DNA of 64,000 nt from Marinobacter szutsaonensis (lineage in GTDB: Bacteria > Pseudomonadota > Gammaproteobacteria > Pseudomonadales > Oleiphilaceae): contig NZ_BAAAFC010000001.1 in assembly GCF_039523335.1 (NCBI RefSeq), positions 1,550,001 through 1,614,000 on the forward strand, given 5' to 3'. A program made the position numbers and the translations under genes. Shown piece by piece: positions 11,144-19,500 of the stretch (positions are counted from its first letter, which is position 1; every line of letters begins with the position of its first letter). Under the pieces are notes generated by a model, which ran no database searches, had not been told where the DNA came from, and saw nothing but the letters and a program-made list of their open reading frames with translations.

Positions 11144-12283
11144 ATGCAAAGCAACAACAAATTGAGAATGGCAATTCGTGCGACGGCAGCAGCTGCAGTA
11201 TTCGGCGTGGCTGGCCAAGCCGGTGCGGTAGAATTGAGCACTGGTGACTATGAGACAAATCTCTACGGTTTTGCTCGAGTGGTCGCGGCATACGATATAG
11301 ACGAAGACATTTCTAACGGCGGCCGCGCCGGTAACTTCAGTAAGATCACAACAGGTGATGCTGATACAATCGACGGCCATTTCGGTATGGACGCAAACAC
11401 CAGCCGTCTTGGTGTTTCTGTAGTAAATCCGCAAGGCGTAAAGGCAGTTGTCGAACTCGACTTTGACAACAGCGCCAGCCTTGATCCGCGCCTGCGCCAC
11501 GCCTATGGCGAGTATAACAATGTCAGGATTGGCCGGTACTGGTCTAACTATAATTCCTGGGTCGGTAACACCGCGAATGTGGACTTTGATGGCGTTCCGG
11601 GGTCTGCTGGTGCACAAGACCGTACCGAGCAAATCACTTACATGAGCGGTCCACTCTCCTTTTCACTCGAGAATCCTATCGACTATGGCGGAGTGGTAGG
11701 CGAGACTGCTATCACTAGCTCTCCTGCACTGACTGCAAAGTTTGAGGATTCACAGGGTGGAATTTCTTACGCGGTAGGCGCCATGGCCAAGCAAACAGGT
11801 TATGACAACGGTGTAAACGATGATTCAGCCATCGGTTATGCCGCGTTCCTGGCCGGTAAAATTGCCATTACCGACATGATCTCTGTTCAGGGTGCGATCA
11901 ACTATGCAGATGGCGCCAATGCCTATGTCTATCGTGCGGGCAGCAACTTTGGCGGGCCAGACGCTTACGTAGACGCCAACGGCGATGTGGAGACCATAGA
12001 AGCATACGCTGGTACCCTGGGTGTTAGCCTTGGCCTCGGTGGTGGCCGCTCGGTAAACGTAGGCTACGGCATGGCGACCTCAGATCTGGACGACGCTGTT
12101 CAGAGTGGAGCATTGGCCGCGTCCAGCCGAGACACCAACACCACGATGTTTGTTAACTACATGTGGAGCCCGGTTGATAGCGTTTCCATGGGTGTACAAT
12201 TTGAGAATCTGGAAACCGAAACCCAGGCCGGAGAAGACGGCGATGCGAACCGCATCATGTATCTGGCACAGTACAACTTCTAA
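11144..12283 (+). CDS. outer-membrane porin
   Basis: A 379-residue beta-barrel porin, giving passive diffusion of small solutes through the outer membrane. The ATG at 11144 opens a standard signal peptide (LRMAIRATAAAAVFGVAGQAGA) cut before VELSTGDYE; a ribosome-binding site GGAGAC lies about 8 bases upstream. An in-frame TTG at 11078 would give an implausible N-terminus. The mature chain alternates polar and hydrophobic residues, is rich in Gly, Asn and Asp and ends in YLAQYNF, a terminal Phe that marks BamA-dependent barrels. A rho-independent terminator follows. Codon use is less GC-rich than in neighbouring genes. Substrate preference is unknown. Confidence 0.9.
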   Translation: MQSNNKLRMAIRATAAAAVFGVAGQAGAVELSTGDYETNLYGFARVVAAYDIDEDISNGGRAGNFSKITTGDADTIDGHFGMDANTSRLGVSVVNPQGVKAVVELDFDNSASLDPRLRHAYGEYNNVRIGRYWSNYNSWVGNTANVDFDGVPGSAGAQDRTEQITYMSGPLSFSLENPIDYGGVVGETAITSSPALTAKFEDSQGGISYAVGAMAKQTGYDNGVNDDSAIGYAAFLAGKIAITDMISVQGAINYADGANAYVYRAGSNFGGPDAYVDANGDVETIEAYAGTLGVSLGLGGGRSVNVGYGMATSDLDDAVQSGALAASSRDTNTTMFVNYMWSPVDSVSMGVQFENLETETQAGEDGDANRIMYLAQYNF

Positions 12284-12310
12284 TCCTTCCTTTTAGAAGT
12301 TAACTCGGAA

Positions 12311-12339
12311 AGGCCCCGGCATTTGCCGGGGCTTTTTCG
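12311..12339 (+). terminator. rho-independent terminator of the porin gene
   Basis: GCCCCGGC and GCCGGGGC pair over an ATTT loop and are followed by five T residues, 28 bases after the porin stop. Confidence 0.9.
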
Positions 12340-12428
12340 TTTCTGGGAAAGCGGCAGGTTTGGTCGCCGCGCTCCGATCCGCTCTGACCCGACACCGTTT
12401 GACCAACCCCAGGGCCTGGTTCAGCCGA

Positions 12429-12458
12429 GGGATCTGATGAAAACCTTCATCTGCCCCC
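12429..12458. repeat. 30-nt palindrome family, degenerate copy
   Basis: Retains TGATGAAAACCTTCATCTG but the outer GGGGTCAG/CTGACCCC pairs are damaged (GGGATC and CTGCCCCC). It lies 80 bp before a full copy. Confidence 0.65.
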
Positions 12459-12508
12459 CCCCACCCTGCTCGAGTCAAATGGCCAAGCTTTGGAGAGCAC
12501 CCAAGAAT

Positions 12509-12538
12509 GGGGTCAGAAGAAGGCTTTCTTCTGACCCC
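12509..12538. repeat. 30-nt palindrome family, GAAGAA variant
   Basis: Outer arms GGGGTCAG and CTGACCCC with centre AAGAAGGCTTTCTT. Both halves carry the GAAGAA/TTCTTC version, so pairing is preserved relative to the GATGAA/TTCATC majority. Confidence 0.95.
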
Positions 12539-12581
12539 GCGCCGGCTGAGCATTGCAGAGATATCTGAGGAGCCAGAAGGA

Positions 12582-12687
12582 CAAAGGCGGGCATACCTTT
12601 TCAGAACTGTTGAGGGCCAAGGACGGCCCGAAACAAGCCCACATGGATGTGCTTGTAGCGTGTTCTGAAAAGGTATGCCCGCCTTTG
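12582..12687 (-). repeat. 54-nt-core inverted repeat element, copy C (reversed)
   Basis: Perfect 26-bp arms at 12582-12607 and 12662-12687 enclose the 54-nt core in reverse orientation (12608-12661). Core hairpins CACATCCATGTG and GGCC/GGCC are kept. The arm sequence is unrelated in detail to copies A and B, apart from a shared pyrimidine-rich pattern. It lies about 50 bases 3' of the aceF stop. Confidence 0.9.
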
Positions 12688-12738
12688 CCGCCCCCTCAGC
12701 TCGAAGGCTGGGAGGGCACATAGAACAGGGCTAGACGG

Positions 12739-14391
12739 TTACAACAGCAGAGTCCGAATGTCCCCCAACAGCTGCGTCAACGTGTTGGTAAACCTTGCCG
12801 CATCGGCCCCATTCACCGCACGGTGGTCGTAGGACAGCGACAGCGGCAGCATCAGCCGCGGCTGGAACTCGTTGCCATCCCAGACCGGTTTCATCGCCGC
12901 TTTGGAGACACCCAGGATCGCCACCTCCGGCGTATTCACGATCGGCGTAAAGGCTGTGCCGCCGATACCACCCAGGCTGGTGATGGTAAAGCATGCACCC
13001 TGCATCTCGGCAGGCTTCAGCTGCTTATCCCGTGCCTTCTGGGCCAGCTCGGCACTCTCGGCCGCCAACTCCCACAGACCCTTCTGGTCCACGTCACGGA
13101 TGACCGGAACCATCAGGCCGTGCGGCGTATCCACCGCGATACCGATGTGGATGTACTTCTTGCGAACCACCTCCTTGCGCTCCATGTCCAGGGACACGTT
13201 GAACTGGGGCAGTTCCGCCAGCGCCGCGGCACAGGCCTTGAGCAGGAACGGAAGCGGCGTCATCTTCACGCCCTTCTTCTCACCTGCCGCTTTCTGCGCC
13301 TTGCGGAAGCTCTCCATCTCGGTAATGTCGGCTTCATCGAACTGGGTCACGTGGGGCACGTTCAGCCAGCTACGCTGCATGTTGGTAGCCGTGGCCGCCA
13401 TCATGCGCGACATGGACTCGCGCTCCACCTCGCCGAACTGACTGAAGTCCGGCAGCTTAACGCCCGGAATACCGGAGCCGGTGGCGACACCGCCGCCCTG
13501 CTGGGCCTGCTGCAACTGCCCCTTCACATAGGCCTGGACGTCGTCCTTCACAATCCGGCCTTTCGGGCCACTGCCCTTCACCCGGGTCAGATCTGCACCC
13601 AATTCCCGGGCCAGCTTGCGCACGGCCGGGCCGGCATGAACCTTGGTACCCGGCGCCGGCGGCTCGTAAGTTGAGCCCTGGGGCTGCGGCGCCGCTTCCT
13701 GCTTCGGCTTCTCTGCCGGTTTGCTCTCGGCCTTCTCATCCGATGCCGGCTCGGAAGGCGCTTCCTCTTCCTCGCCACCTTCCTCGACGACGGTCATTTC
13801 CAGGAGATCGTCACCCTCGGAGAGCTTGTCGCCCTCCTTCACCAGGATCTTTTCCACCTTGCCGGCATAGGGAGACGGCACTTCCATCGTTGCCTTGTCG
13901 GATTCCACCGTCACCAGCGGATCATCCGCCTCGATGGTGTCGCCTTCGGAGACGTTGATCTCGATCACCGGCACGTTGTCAAAACCGTCCAGGTTCGGGA
14001 CCTTGACCGTCTCCTTTCGGCTGCCGCCGGATTTCTTCTTCGGCGCCGGTTTGCTCTCTTCGGATTTGGCCTCAGTTTGCTCTTCAGCCTTTTCCTCTTC
14101 CTGTTCCTGTTCCTGCTCCTCGCTGGCAGACTCGTCGGAGCCACCGGATTCGCCGCTGACCTCCATCATGCCGACGACGTCGCCTTCGCTGACCTTGTCA
14201 CCCACCTTGACGGTGATCTTGGTGATCTTGCCCTTGAAAGGCGCCGGCAGTTCGACGGACGCCTTGTCGGATTCCACGGTCAGAATCGGATCTTCTTCCT
14301 CAACCGAATCCCCTTCGCTAGCGATGATTTCGATGATCTCGACTTCATCAGCACCGCCGAGATCGGGAACCTTGATTTCCTGTTCACTCAT
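12739..14391 (-). CDS. aceF: pyruvate dehydrogenase complex dihydrolipoyllysine acetyltransferase (E2)
   Basis: A 550-residue E2 core of the pyruvate dehydrogenase complex, which passes the acetyl group from E1 to CoA. It has two lipoyl domains, each with the lipoylated lysine in VESDKA (Lys43 and about Lys165). They are separated by Glu- and Pro/Ala-rich linkers, followed by an E1/E3-binding domain (AVRKLARELGADL, near residue 260) and a catalytic domain ending with the active-site motif DHRAVNGADAARF (His523). The E. coli enzyme has three lipoyl domains; two is common in this group. It lies 10 bases after aceE. No E3 (lpd) gene is in the window. Confidence 0.97.
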   Translation of the reverse strand: MSEQEIKVPDLGGADEVEIIEIIASEGDSVEEEDPILTVESDKASVELPAPFKGKITKITVKVGDKVSEGDVVGMMEVSGESGGSDESASEEQEQEQEEEKAEEQTEAKSEESKPAPKKKSGGSRKETVKVPNLDGFDNVPVIEINVSEGDTIEADDPLVTVESDKATMEVPSPYAGKVEKILVKEGDKLSEGDDLLEMTVVEEGGEEEEAPSEPASDEKAESKPAEKPKQEAAPQPQGSTYEPPAPGTKVHAGPAVRKLARELGADLTRVKGSGPKGRIVKDDVQAYVKGQLQQAQQGGGVATGSGIPGVKLPDFSQFGEVERESMSRMMAATATNMQRSWLNVPHVTQFDEADITEMESFRKAQKAAGEKKGVKMTPLPFLLKACAAALAELPQFNVSLDMERKEVVRKKYIHIGIAVDTPHGLMVPVIRDVDQKGLWELAAESAELAQKARDKQLKPAEMQGACFTITSLGGIGGTAFTPIVNTPEVAILGVSKAAMKPVWDGNEFQPRLMLPLSLSYDHRAVNGADAARFTNTLTQLLGDIRTLLL

Positions 14392-14401
14392 GGCGGTCTC
14401 C

Positions 14402-17065
14402 TTAGCTCAGCACCGGGTTCGTTTTGTTGCGGTCGATTCCGTACTTGCGCATCGCTTCGAGAACCTGCTCCTGCTTGATCTCGCCATCTTTGGCCAGGGC
14501 CGCCAGAGCGGTAACGGTCACGTAGTAGCGATCCACCTCGAAGAAGTTACGCAGCTTCTCACGGGTATCGCTGCGGCCGAAGCCGTCGGTGCCCAGGGTC
14601 ATGAAGGTTTTGGGGATGAGCGCCCGCAGCTGCTCGGAATGCAACTTGATGTAGTCGGTGGAAGACACCACCGGCCCCTGCTGTTTCTCCAGCATCTGGG
14701 TCACATAGGGCTTCTTGGGTTTGTCGTCCGGGTGCAGATGGTTCCAGCGCTCCACATGCTGGCCGTCACGGGCCAGTTCGTTGTAGCTGGTCACGCTCCA
14801 GACATCGGAGGCCACGCCCCAGTCGTCTTTCAGCATCTGGGCGGCTTCACGCACTTCGTTCATGATGGCGCCGGAGCCGAGCAGTTGAACCCTCGGGCTC
14901 TTCTTGCGGCCCTTGGTCTCCACCGATTCGAATTTGTACATGCCCTTGATAATGCCGTCTTCACAGTCTTTCGGCATGGCAGGCTGTTCGTAGTTCTCGT
15001 TTTCAATGGTCAGGTAGTAGAAGACGTTCTTGTTTTCCTCGAACATCTCCTTCATACCGTGACGGATCACCACCGCCATCTCGTAACCGTAGGCCGGATC
15101 GTAGGCCTTGCAGTTCGGAATGGTGTTGGCGAGCACATGGCTGTGGCCATCCTGGTGCTGCAGACCTTCGCCATTAAGTGTGGTACGGCCGGCGGTTCCA
15201 CCGATCAGGAAGCCTCGGGCCTGCATATCGCCGGAAGCCCAGGCCAGGTCGCCCACACGCTGGAAACCGAACATGGAATAGAATACATAGAACGGGATCA
15301 GCGGGAAGCTGTTGGAGCTGTAGGAAGTGGCGGCCGCCATCCAGGTGGCCATGGCACCGTCTTCGTTGATGCCTTCCTGCAGGATCTGGCCTTTCTTGTC
15401 CTCCCGGTAGTACATGATCTGGTCACGGTCCTGGGGCACGTACTTCTGGCCCTCGGAGGTGTAGATACCCAGCTGACGGAACATGCCTTCCATACCGAAG
15501 GTCCGGGCTTCGTCCGGCACGATCGGCACCACGCGTTTGCCGATGCGCTTGTCCTTCACCAGGGCGGTCAGAATGCGTACGAACGCCATGGTGGTGGAGA
15601 TTTCACGTCCATTGGAGCCTTCGAGCACCTGTTTGAAGATGTCCAGATCAGGGATCTGCAGCGGCTGGCAATCCTTGTTGCGCTTGGGATAGAAGCCACC
15701 CAGTTCCTGCCGGCGCTTTTTCATGTAGACCAGCTCGGGGCTGTCCGGTGCCGGGCGGTAGTAGGGAACATTCTCCAGCTCGTCGTCCTTCAGGGGCACA
15801 CCGAAGCGGTCGCGGAATTCCTTCAGGGTATCGATGTCCAGTTTCTTCAGGGAATGGGCGGTGTTCTGGGCTTCGCCCGCTGCCCCGAAACCGTAGCCCT
15901 TGATGGTGTGGGCCAGGATCACCGTGGGCTTGCCGTTGGCCTGGTTGACGGCACGATGATAGGCCGCATACACCTTGTACGGGTCGTGACCACCGCGATT
16001 CAGCTTCTGGATATCTTCATCGGACAGGTTCTCGGCAAGCTTGGCCAGCTCCGGTGATCTGCCAAAGAACTCCTTGCGGGTGTAGGCCGGGCCCTTGAAC
16101 GTGAGATTCTGAAGCTCACCATCGCAGATTTCGTCCATGGCACGCTGCATGACGCCGTTCTGATCTTTCTCGAACAGCGGATCCCACATGCGGCCCCAGA
16201 CCACCTTGATCACGTTCCAACCGGCACCCCGGAACACGCCTTCCAGCTCCTGGACAATCTTGCCGTTACCACGTACCGGGCCATCGAGGCGCTGCAGGTT
16301 ACAGTTGACCACCCAGATCAGGTTATCCAGGTTCTCGCGCCCGGCCTTGGAGATGGAGCCCAGGGTTTCAGGTTCGTCGCACTCACCGTCGCCCACAAAC
16401 GCCCACACCTTGCGGCCGTCCATATCAATCAGCTCACGGTTATGCAGGTACTTCATCACGTGGGCCTGGTAGATCGACTGGATGGGACCCAGACCCATGG
16501 ATACTGTCGGGAACTGCCAGTATTCCGGCATCAGCCAGGGGTGGGGGTAAGAAGAAAGGCCTTCGCCATCCACTTCTTCCCGGTACTTGTCCAGCTGGGA
16601 TTCCTCAAAACGGCCCTCAAGGAAAGAGCGGGCGTAAATACCCGGCGCCGCGTGGCCCTGGAAGTACACAAGATCGGATTCACGCTTCTCGTCGCCACCG
16701 TGGAAGAAATAGTTGAAGCCCACGTCGTACAGCGTGGCCGCCGAGGAGAAGGTAGAAATATGGCCGCCGAGTTCGCCCGGGCGCTTGTTGGCGCGAACCA
16801 CCATGGCCATGGCGTTCCAGCGGATCAGGGAGCGGATACGACGCTCCATGAAAAGGTCGCCCGGCATCTGGGCCTGCTGAATCACCGGAATGGTGTTGCG
16901 GAACGGCGTGGTGATGGAATACGGCAACTCGGTGCCATCGCGGCTGGCGCGCTCGGAGAGTCGCTCCAGAATGTATTTGGCTCGCTCAACGCCTTCGTTC
17001 TCGATCAGAGATTCCAGTGCGTCAAGCCATTCACTGGTTTCAATGGGATCATCGTCCTGGTACAT
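14402..17065 (-). CDS. aceE: pyruvate dehydrogenase E1 component, homodimeric type
   Basis: An 887-residue thiamine-diphosphate enzyme that decarboxylates pyruvate and acetylates the E2 lipoyl group, the same length as E. coli AceE. The ThDP/Mg motif appears as GDGECDEPETLGSISKAGRENLDNLIWVVNCN, here quoted in parts: GDGECDEPE and NLIWVVNCN. The ATG at 17065 is preceded by GGGGAGGG at proper spacing, giving MYQDDDPIETSEWLDALE; a TTG one codon earlier is less likely. It forms an operon with aceF. A PdhR gene is not adjacent, and no PdhR-like palindrome is evident upstream, so regulation is open. Confidence 0.97.
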   Translation of the reverse strand: MYQDDDPIETSEWLDALESLIENEGVERAKYILERLSERASRDGTELPYSITTPFRNTIPVIQQAQMPGDLFMERRIRSLIRWNAMAMVVRANKRPGELGGHISTFSSAATLYDVGFNYFFHGGDEKRESDLVYFQGHAAPGIYARSFLEGRFEESQLDKYREEVDGEGLSSYPHPWLMPEYWQFPTVSMGLGPIQSIYQAHVMKYLHNRELIDMDGRKVWAFVGDGECDEPETLGSISKAGRENLDNLIWVVNCNLQRLDGPVRGNGKIVQELEGVFRGAGWNVIKVVWGRMWDPLFEKDQNGVMQRAMDEICDGELQNLTFKGPAYTRKEFFGRSPELAKLAENLSDEDIQKLNRGGHDPYKVYAAYHRAVNQANGKPTVILAHTIKGYGFGAAGEAQNTAHSLKKLDIDTLKEFRDRFGVPLKDDELENVPYYRPAPDSPELVYMKKRRQELGGFYPKRNKDCQPLQIPDLDIFKQVLEGSNGREISTTMAFVRILTALVKDKRIGKRVVPIVPDEARTFGMEGMFRQLGIYTSEGQKYVPQDRDQIMYYREDKKGQILQEGINEDGAMATWMAAATSYSSNSFPLIPFYVFYSMFGFQRVGDLAWASGDMQARGFLIGGTAGRTTLNGEGLQHQDGHSHVLANTIPNCKAYDPAYGYEMAVVIRHGMKEMFEENKNVFYYLTIENENYEQPAMPKDCEDGIIKGMYKFESVETKGRKKSPRVQLLGSGAIMNEVREAAQMLKDDWGVASDVWSVTSYNELARDGQHVERWNHLHPDDKPKKPYVTQMLEKQQGPVVSSTDYIKLHSEQLRALIPKTFMTLGTDGFGRSDTREKLRNFFEVDRYYVTVTALAALAKDGEIKQEQVLEAMRKYGIDRNKTNPVLS

Positions 17066-17352
17066 CAAACCCTCCCCTTGGCATCAAAAGGTGCAGCGCG
17101 GGCAACGATCAGCAGCCGCTGCGCATACAGTGTCGATAAGCTGCGTGAAAATGCAGAGTAATTGTTATGGGTGTATCAGCCTGATGGCGGTACTGCAGGA
17201 CAGTACATGGAACCTCCATCAAGCATAGAACAGCTTTCAAAGTTTTCCTGCCCGGCTGGCCCTGTGGAATCAGGCTTTTGGCCCGCGGCAAGCCGGTGGT
17301 TCGAGAGCGTGCTCACATTGATGCGCCCGAAGTTGTAGTGTTTTTACTACAT

Positions 17353-17375
17353 TTTGATTGAGCAAAGCAATCAAA
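17353..17375. promoter_or_regulatory. perfect 8-bp dyad in the aceE/kamA-like intergenic region
   Basis: TTTGATTG, seven bases, CAATCAAA. It directly follows another dyad (TGTAGT/ACTACA, 17334-17351). Such paired dyads between divergent genes are typical operator arrangements, but the binding protein is not identifiable. Confidence 0.35.
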
Positions 17376-17627
17376 TGGGCCCATATGGCCCTTCGAACAA
17401 CATTCCATTGCGGTTACTTACGCAAGAATGACCTTTTTCAGACCACCACACAACCAGAATCAGACCAAGGTCGTAGTTTTCCGAACACGCCCGAAATTCA
17501 TAGCGTTACTAAATGATCCGGCATCGATCTGACTCTTTCTTGAATCTATTTTCCTTTTATTTTCAGACACTTTTAAGCTCCCTCGAGTCGTACACCCTAC
17601 ATCTTTGGCGACATTTTTTAATTAGAC

Positions 17628-17656
17628 CTGAAAATAAATTCCGATTTATGTATACT
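17628..17656 (+). promoter_or_regulatory. promoter candidate for the KamA-like gene
   Basis: CTGAAA (17628-17633) and TATACT (17651-17656) are separated by 17 bp, about 77 bases before the start codon. The -10 is good and the -35 is partial (four of six). Confidence 0.45.
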
Positions 17657-17732
17657 TGCCTGCCCGTTTTTTAACCACCGGAAAAGTGGTCCGACCACTT
17701 TTTCAGTCATTGGCAACAACAGAGGGCGATCT

Positions 17733-19097
17733 ATGAACTCCATCGTCACCTTTCCGAACCGGATTCCCGTTACGGAGTTCGAGGAACGGCGTTTCAAGGT
17801 CTACACCGACCGCCAGCTCGACAAGATCGAAATCATCCAGAATCTCCCCGAAGAGACCCTGTTTGAAATGAAGGTGGTAGCCAGCGTGCTGCCCTTCCGG
17901 GTCAACGAGTACGTGATCAACGAACTGATCAACTGGGACAATGTACCCAACGATCCGATCTACCAACTTGTCTTCCCTCAAAAAGGGATGTTGAAGGACG
18001 AACATTTCGAGCGTATGGCAGCGCTGCACCGGGAAGGTGCCGACAAGAAGGAAATCCAGGCCGCCGCCAAGGAAATCCGGGACGAACTGAACCCGCACCC
18101 AGCCGGCCAGATGGAAATGAACATGCCGGAACTGGACGGTGAAGTGCTCGACGGCGTTCAGCACAAGTACCGCGAGACCGTGCTGTTCTTCCCGGCTCAG
18201 GGCCAGACCTGCCACTCCTACTGCACCTTCTGTTTCCGCTGGGCGCAGTTTGTCGGTGACAAGGACCTGAAGATGGCCAGCACCGAAGCCGAGAAGCTGC
18301 ACGGCTATCTGAAAGAGCACACCGAAGTGACCGACCTGCTGGTCACCGGTGGCGACCCGATGGTGATGAAGACCAAGAACCTGGTCCAGTACCTGGAGCC
18401 GCTGCTGGAGCCGGAGTTTGACCACATCCAGACCATCCGCATCGGCACCAAGGCCCTGACCTTCTGGCCGTACCGGTTCGTGACCGACAAGGATGCGGAC
18501 GAGCTGATCGAGCTGTTTGCCAAGCTGGTCGACGCCGGCAAACACGTGGCCATCATGGCCCACTACAACCACTGGCAGGAAATCACCACCGAAATCGCGG
18601 AAGAGGCCATCCGCCGCATCCGTGCCACCGGTGCCGAAATTCGCGCCCAGGGCCCGCTGATCAAGCACGTTAACGACGATGCCGACGCCTGGGCCAAGCT
18701 GTGGAAGAAGGAAGTGAAGCTGGGCATCATCCCCTACTACATGTTCGTAGAGCGGGACACCGGCGCCAAGAACTACTTCGAGGTGCCCCTGGCCGAGGCC
18801 TACAACATCTACCGCGAAGCCATGAAGCAGGTTTCGGGCCTGGCCCGCACCGCCCGCGGCCCGAGCATGAGTGCAGGCCCCGGCAAGGTGGAAATCCAGG
18901 GCATCACCGAGATTAAGGGCGAGAAGGTTTTCGTCCTGCGCTTCCTCCAGGGCCGCAACCCGGACTGGGTACAGCGCCCGTTCTTCGCCAAATACAGCGA
19001 CACAGCCACCTGGCTGCATGAGCTGGAACCGGCTTTCGGAGAGGAGAAATTCTTCTTTGAAGACGAGTATGAGCAGATGAAGAAAGGCAACGGCTAA
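17733..19097 (+). CDS. KamA-family radical SAM protein (lysine 2,3-aminomutase-like)
   Basis: A 454-residue radical SAM enzyme with the cluster motif CHSYCTFC (Cys160, Cys164, Cys167), which binds the 4Fe-4S cluster and SAM. The fold matches the aminomutase family, and SAGPGKVEIQG near residue 383 aligns with the PLP-lysine loop of lysine 2,3-aminomutase. However, the aspartate that precedes that loop in the clostridial enzyme and holds the substrate amine is not evident here (ARGPSMSAGPGK), so the substrate may not be lysine. It is too long and differs from EpmB. The gene stands alone with a GAGGGCG ribosome-binding site and a palindromic terminator downstream. No partner such as an acetyltransferase (AblB) is adjacent. 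Confidence 0.82.
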   Translation: MNSIVTFPNRIPVTEFEERRFKVYTDRQLDKIEIIQNLPEETLFEMKVVASVLPFRVNEYVINELINWDNVPNDPIYQLVFPQKGMLKDEHFERMAALHREGADKKEIQAAAKEIRDELNPHPAGQMEMNMPELDGEVLDGVQHKYRETVLFFPAQGQTCHSYCTFCFRWAQFVGDKDLKMASTEAEKLHGYLKEHTEVTDLLVTGGDPMVMKTKNLVQYLEPLLEPEFDHIQTIRIGTKALTFWPYRFVTDKDADELIELFAKLVDAGKHVAIMAHYNHWQEITTEIAEEAIRRIRATGAEIRAQGPLIKHVNDDADAWAKLWKKEVKLGIIPYYMFVERDTGAKNYFEVPLAEAYNIYREAMKQVSGLARTARGPSMSAGPGKVEIQGITEIKGEKVFVLRFLQGRNPDWVQRPFFAKYSDTATWLHELEPAFGEEKFFFEDEYEQMKKGNG

Positions 19098-19166
19098 GCG
19101 CTCGTTGCCAGCCCCGGGATGGGGATAGCGCCACTCGATGTCGGGGCTGAATCCGGGGTCAAAGTC

Positions 19167-19196
19167 GGGGTCAGATGAAAGCCTTCATCTGACCCC
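19167..19196. repeat. 30-nt palindrome family copy with T-tract
   Basis: Arms GGGGTCAG/CTGACCCC with centre ATGAAAGCCTTCAT, followed by TTTTT. It lies 70 bases after the KamA-like gene and should act as its rho-independent terminator. Confidence 0.95.
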
Positions 19197-19260
19197 TTTT
19201 TCATTCCGGACTCCCAAAACCCTGCCCCAGATCAACCAAATACCTCTTTTGGTTATTGAC

Positions 19261-19300
19261 TTGTTAAATATCAACCAAAACAAAAGTTGTTATTTAACAA
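19261..19300. repeat. 40-nt AT-rich near-perfect palindrome
   Basis: TTGTTAAATA and TATTTAACAA form perfect 10-bp outer arms. Inside a single T/T mismatch, CAAC and GTTG continue the stem around the loop CAAAACAAAA. It is unlike the GC-rich palindromes elsewhere in the window. Confidence 0.7.
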
Positions 19301-19500
19301 TCATTTGCAAACCTGAAATTGTCCCTGTAACGAGAAAAACCTACTTTCTTATGGCCCTTAACAGAACACATGGGCTTCGGGAGTATTGATCAGGGAAGAC
19401 TTACCAATTATCCGATTCCTCCTTGCCTGATACCCCCACTGCAGTAGGTGGCATTCCAGGCAATGCTGCCATTCTTTTACTAATGACAACGGAAACAGTG

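Larger units (their letters stand above)
12284..12738. other. intergenic region between the porin gene and aceF
   Basis: 455 bases without a credible gene. It holds the porin terminator, one degenerate and one full copy of the 30-nt palindrome family, and copy C of the 54-nt-core inverted repeat element. Short open frames here read through these repeats and look spurious. Confidence 0.8.
17066..17732. other. 667-bp divergent intergenic region between aceE and the KamA-like gene
   Basis: No plausible gene. The middle part is AT-rich and contains adjacent dyads: TGTAGT/ACTACA (17334-17351), TTTGATTG/CAATCAAA (17353-17375) and GGGCC/GGCCC shortly after. A promoter candidate for the rightward gene lies near 17628-17656. 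The region is unusually long for two housekeeping-type genes and probably carries regulator sites. Confidence 0.55.
19098..19500. other. AT-rich intergenic region after the KamA-like gene
   Basis: 403 bases without a credible gene. It contains one 30-nt palindrome with a T-tract (19167-19196), a dyad AACCAAA/TTTGGTT (19234-19254) and a 40-nt AT-rich near-perfect hairpin (19261-19300). It leads into the AT-rich frameshifted lipoprotein gene. Confidence 0.6.

Noticed and set aside
12293-12721. Possible 142-codon gene on the minus strand between the porin gene and aceF
   Set aside because: It reads through a terminator, two palindromes and the 54-nt-core element; the peptide has no protein-like pattern.
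13895-16057. Very long open frame on the plus strand opposite aceE and aceF
   Set aside because: It is antisense to two well-conserved genes and arises from their GC-rich third positions; the translation has no recognisable domain.
17109-17291. Small minus-strand open frame upstream of aceE
   Set aside because: Sixty codons with no start signal, and the translation shows no leader-peptide features or family resemblance.
19138-19389. Small plus-strand frame after the KamA-like gene
   Set aside because: It translates the palindrome and the AT-rich hairpin; composition is unlike coding sequence.
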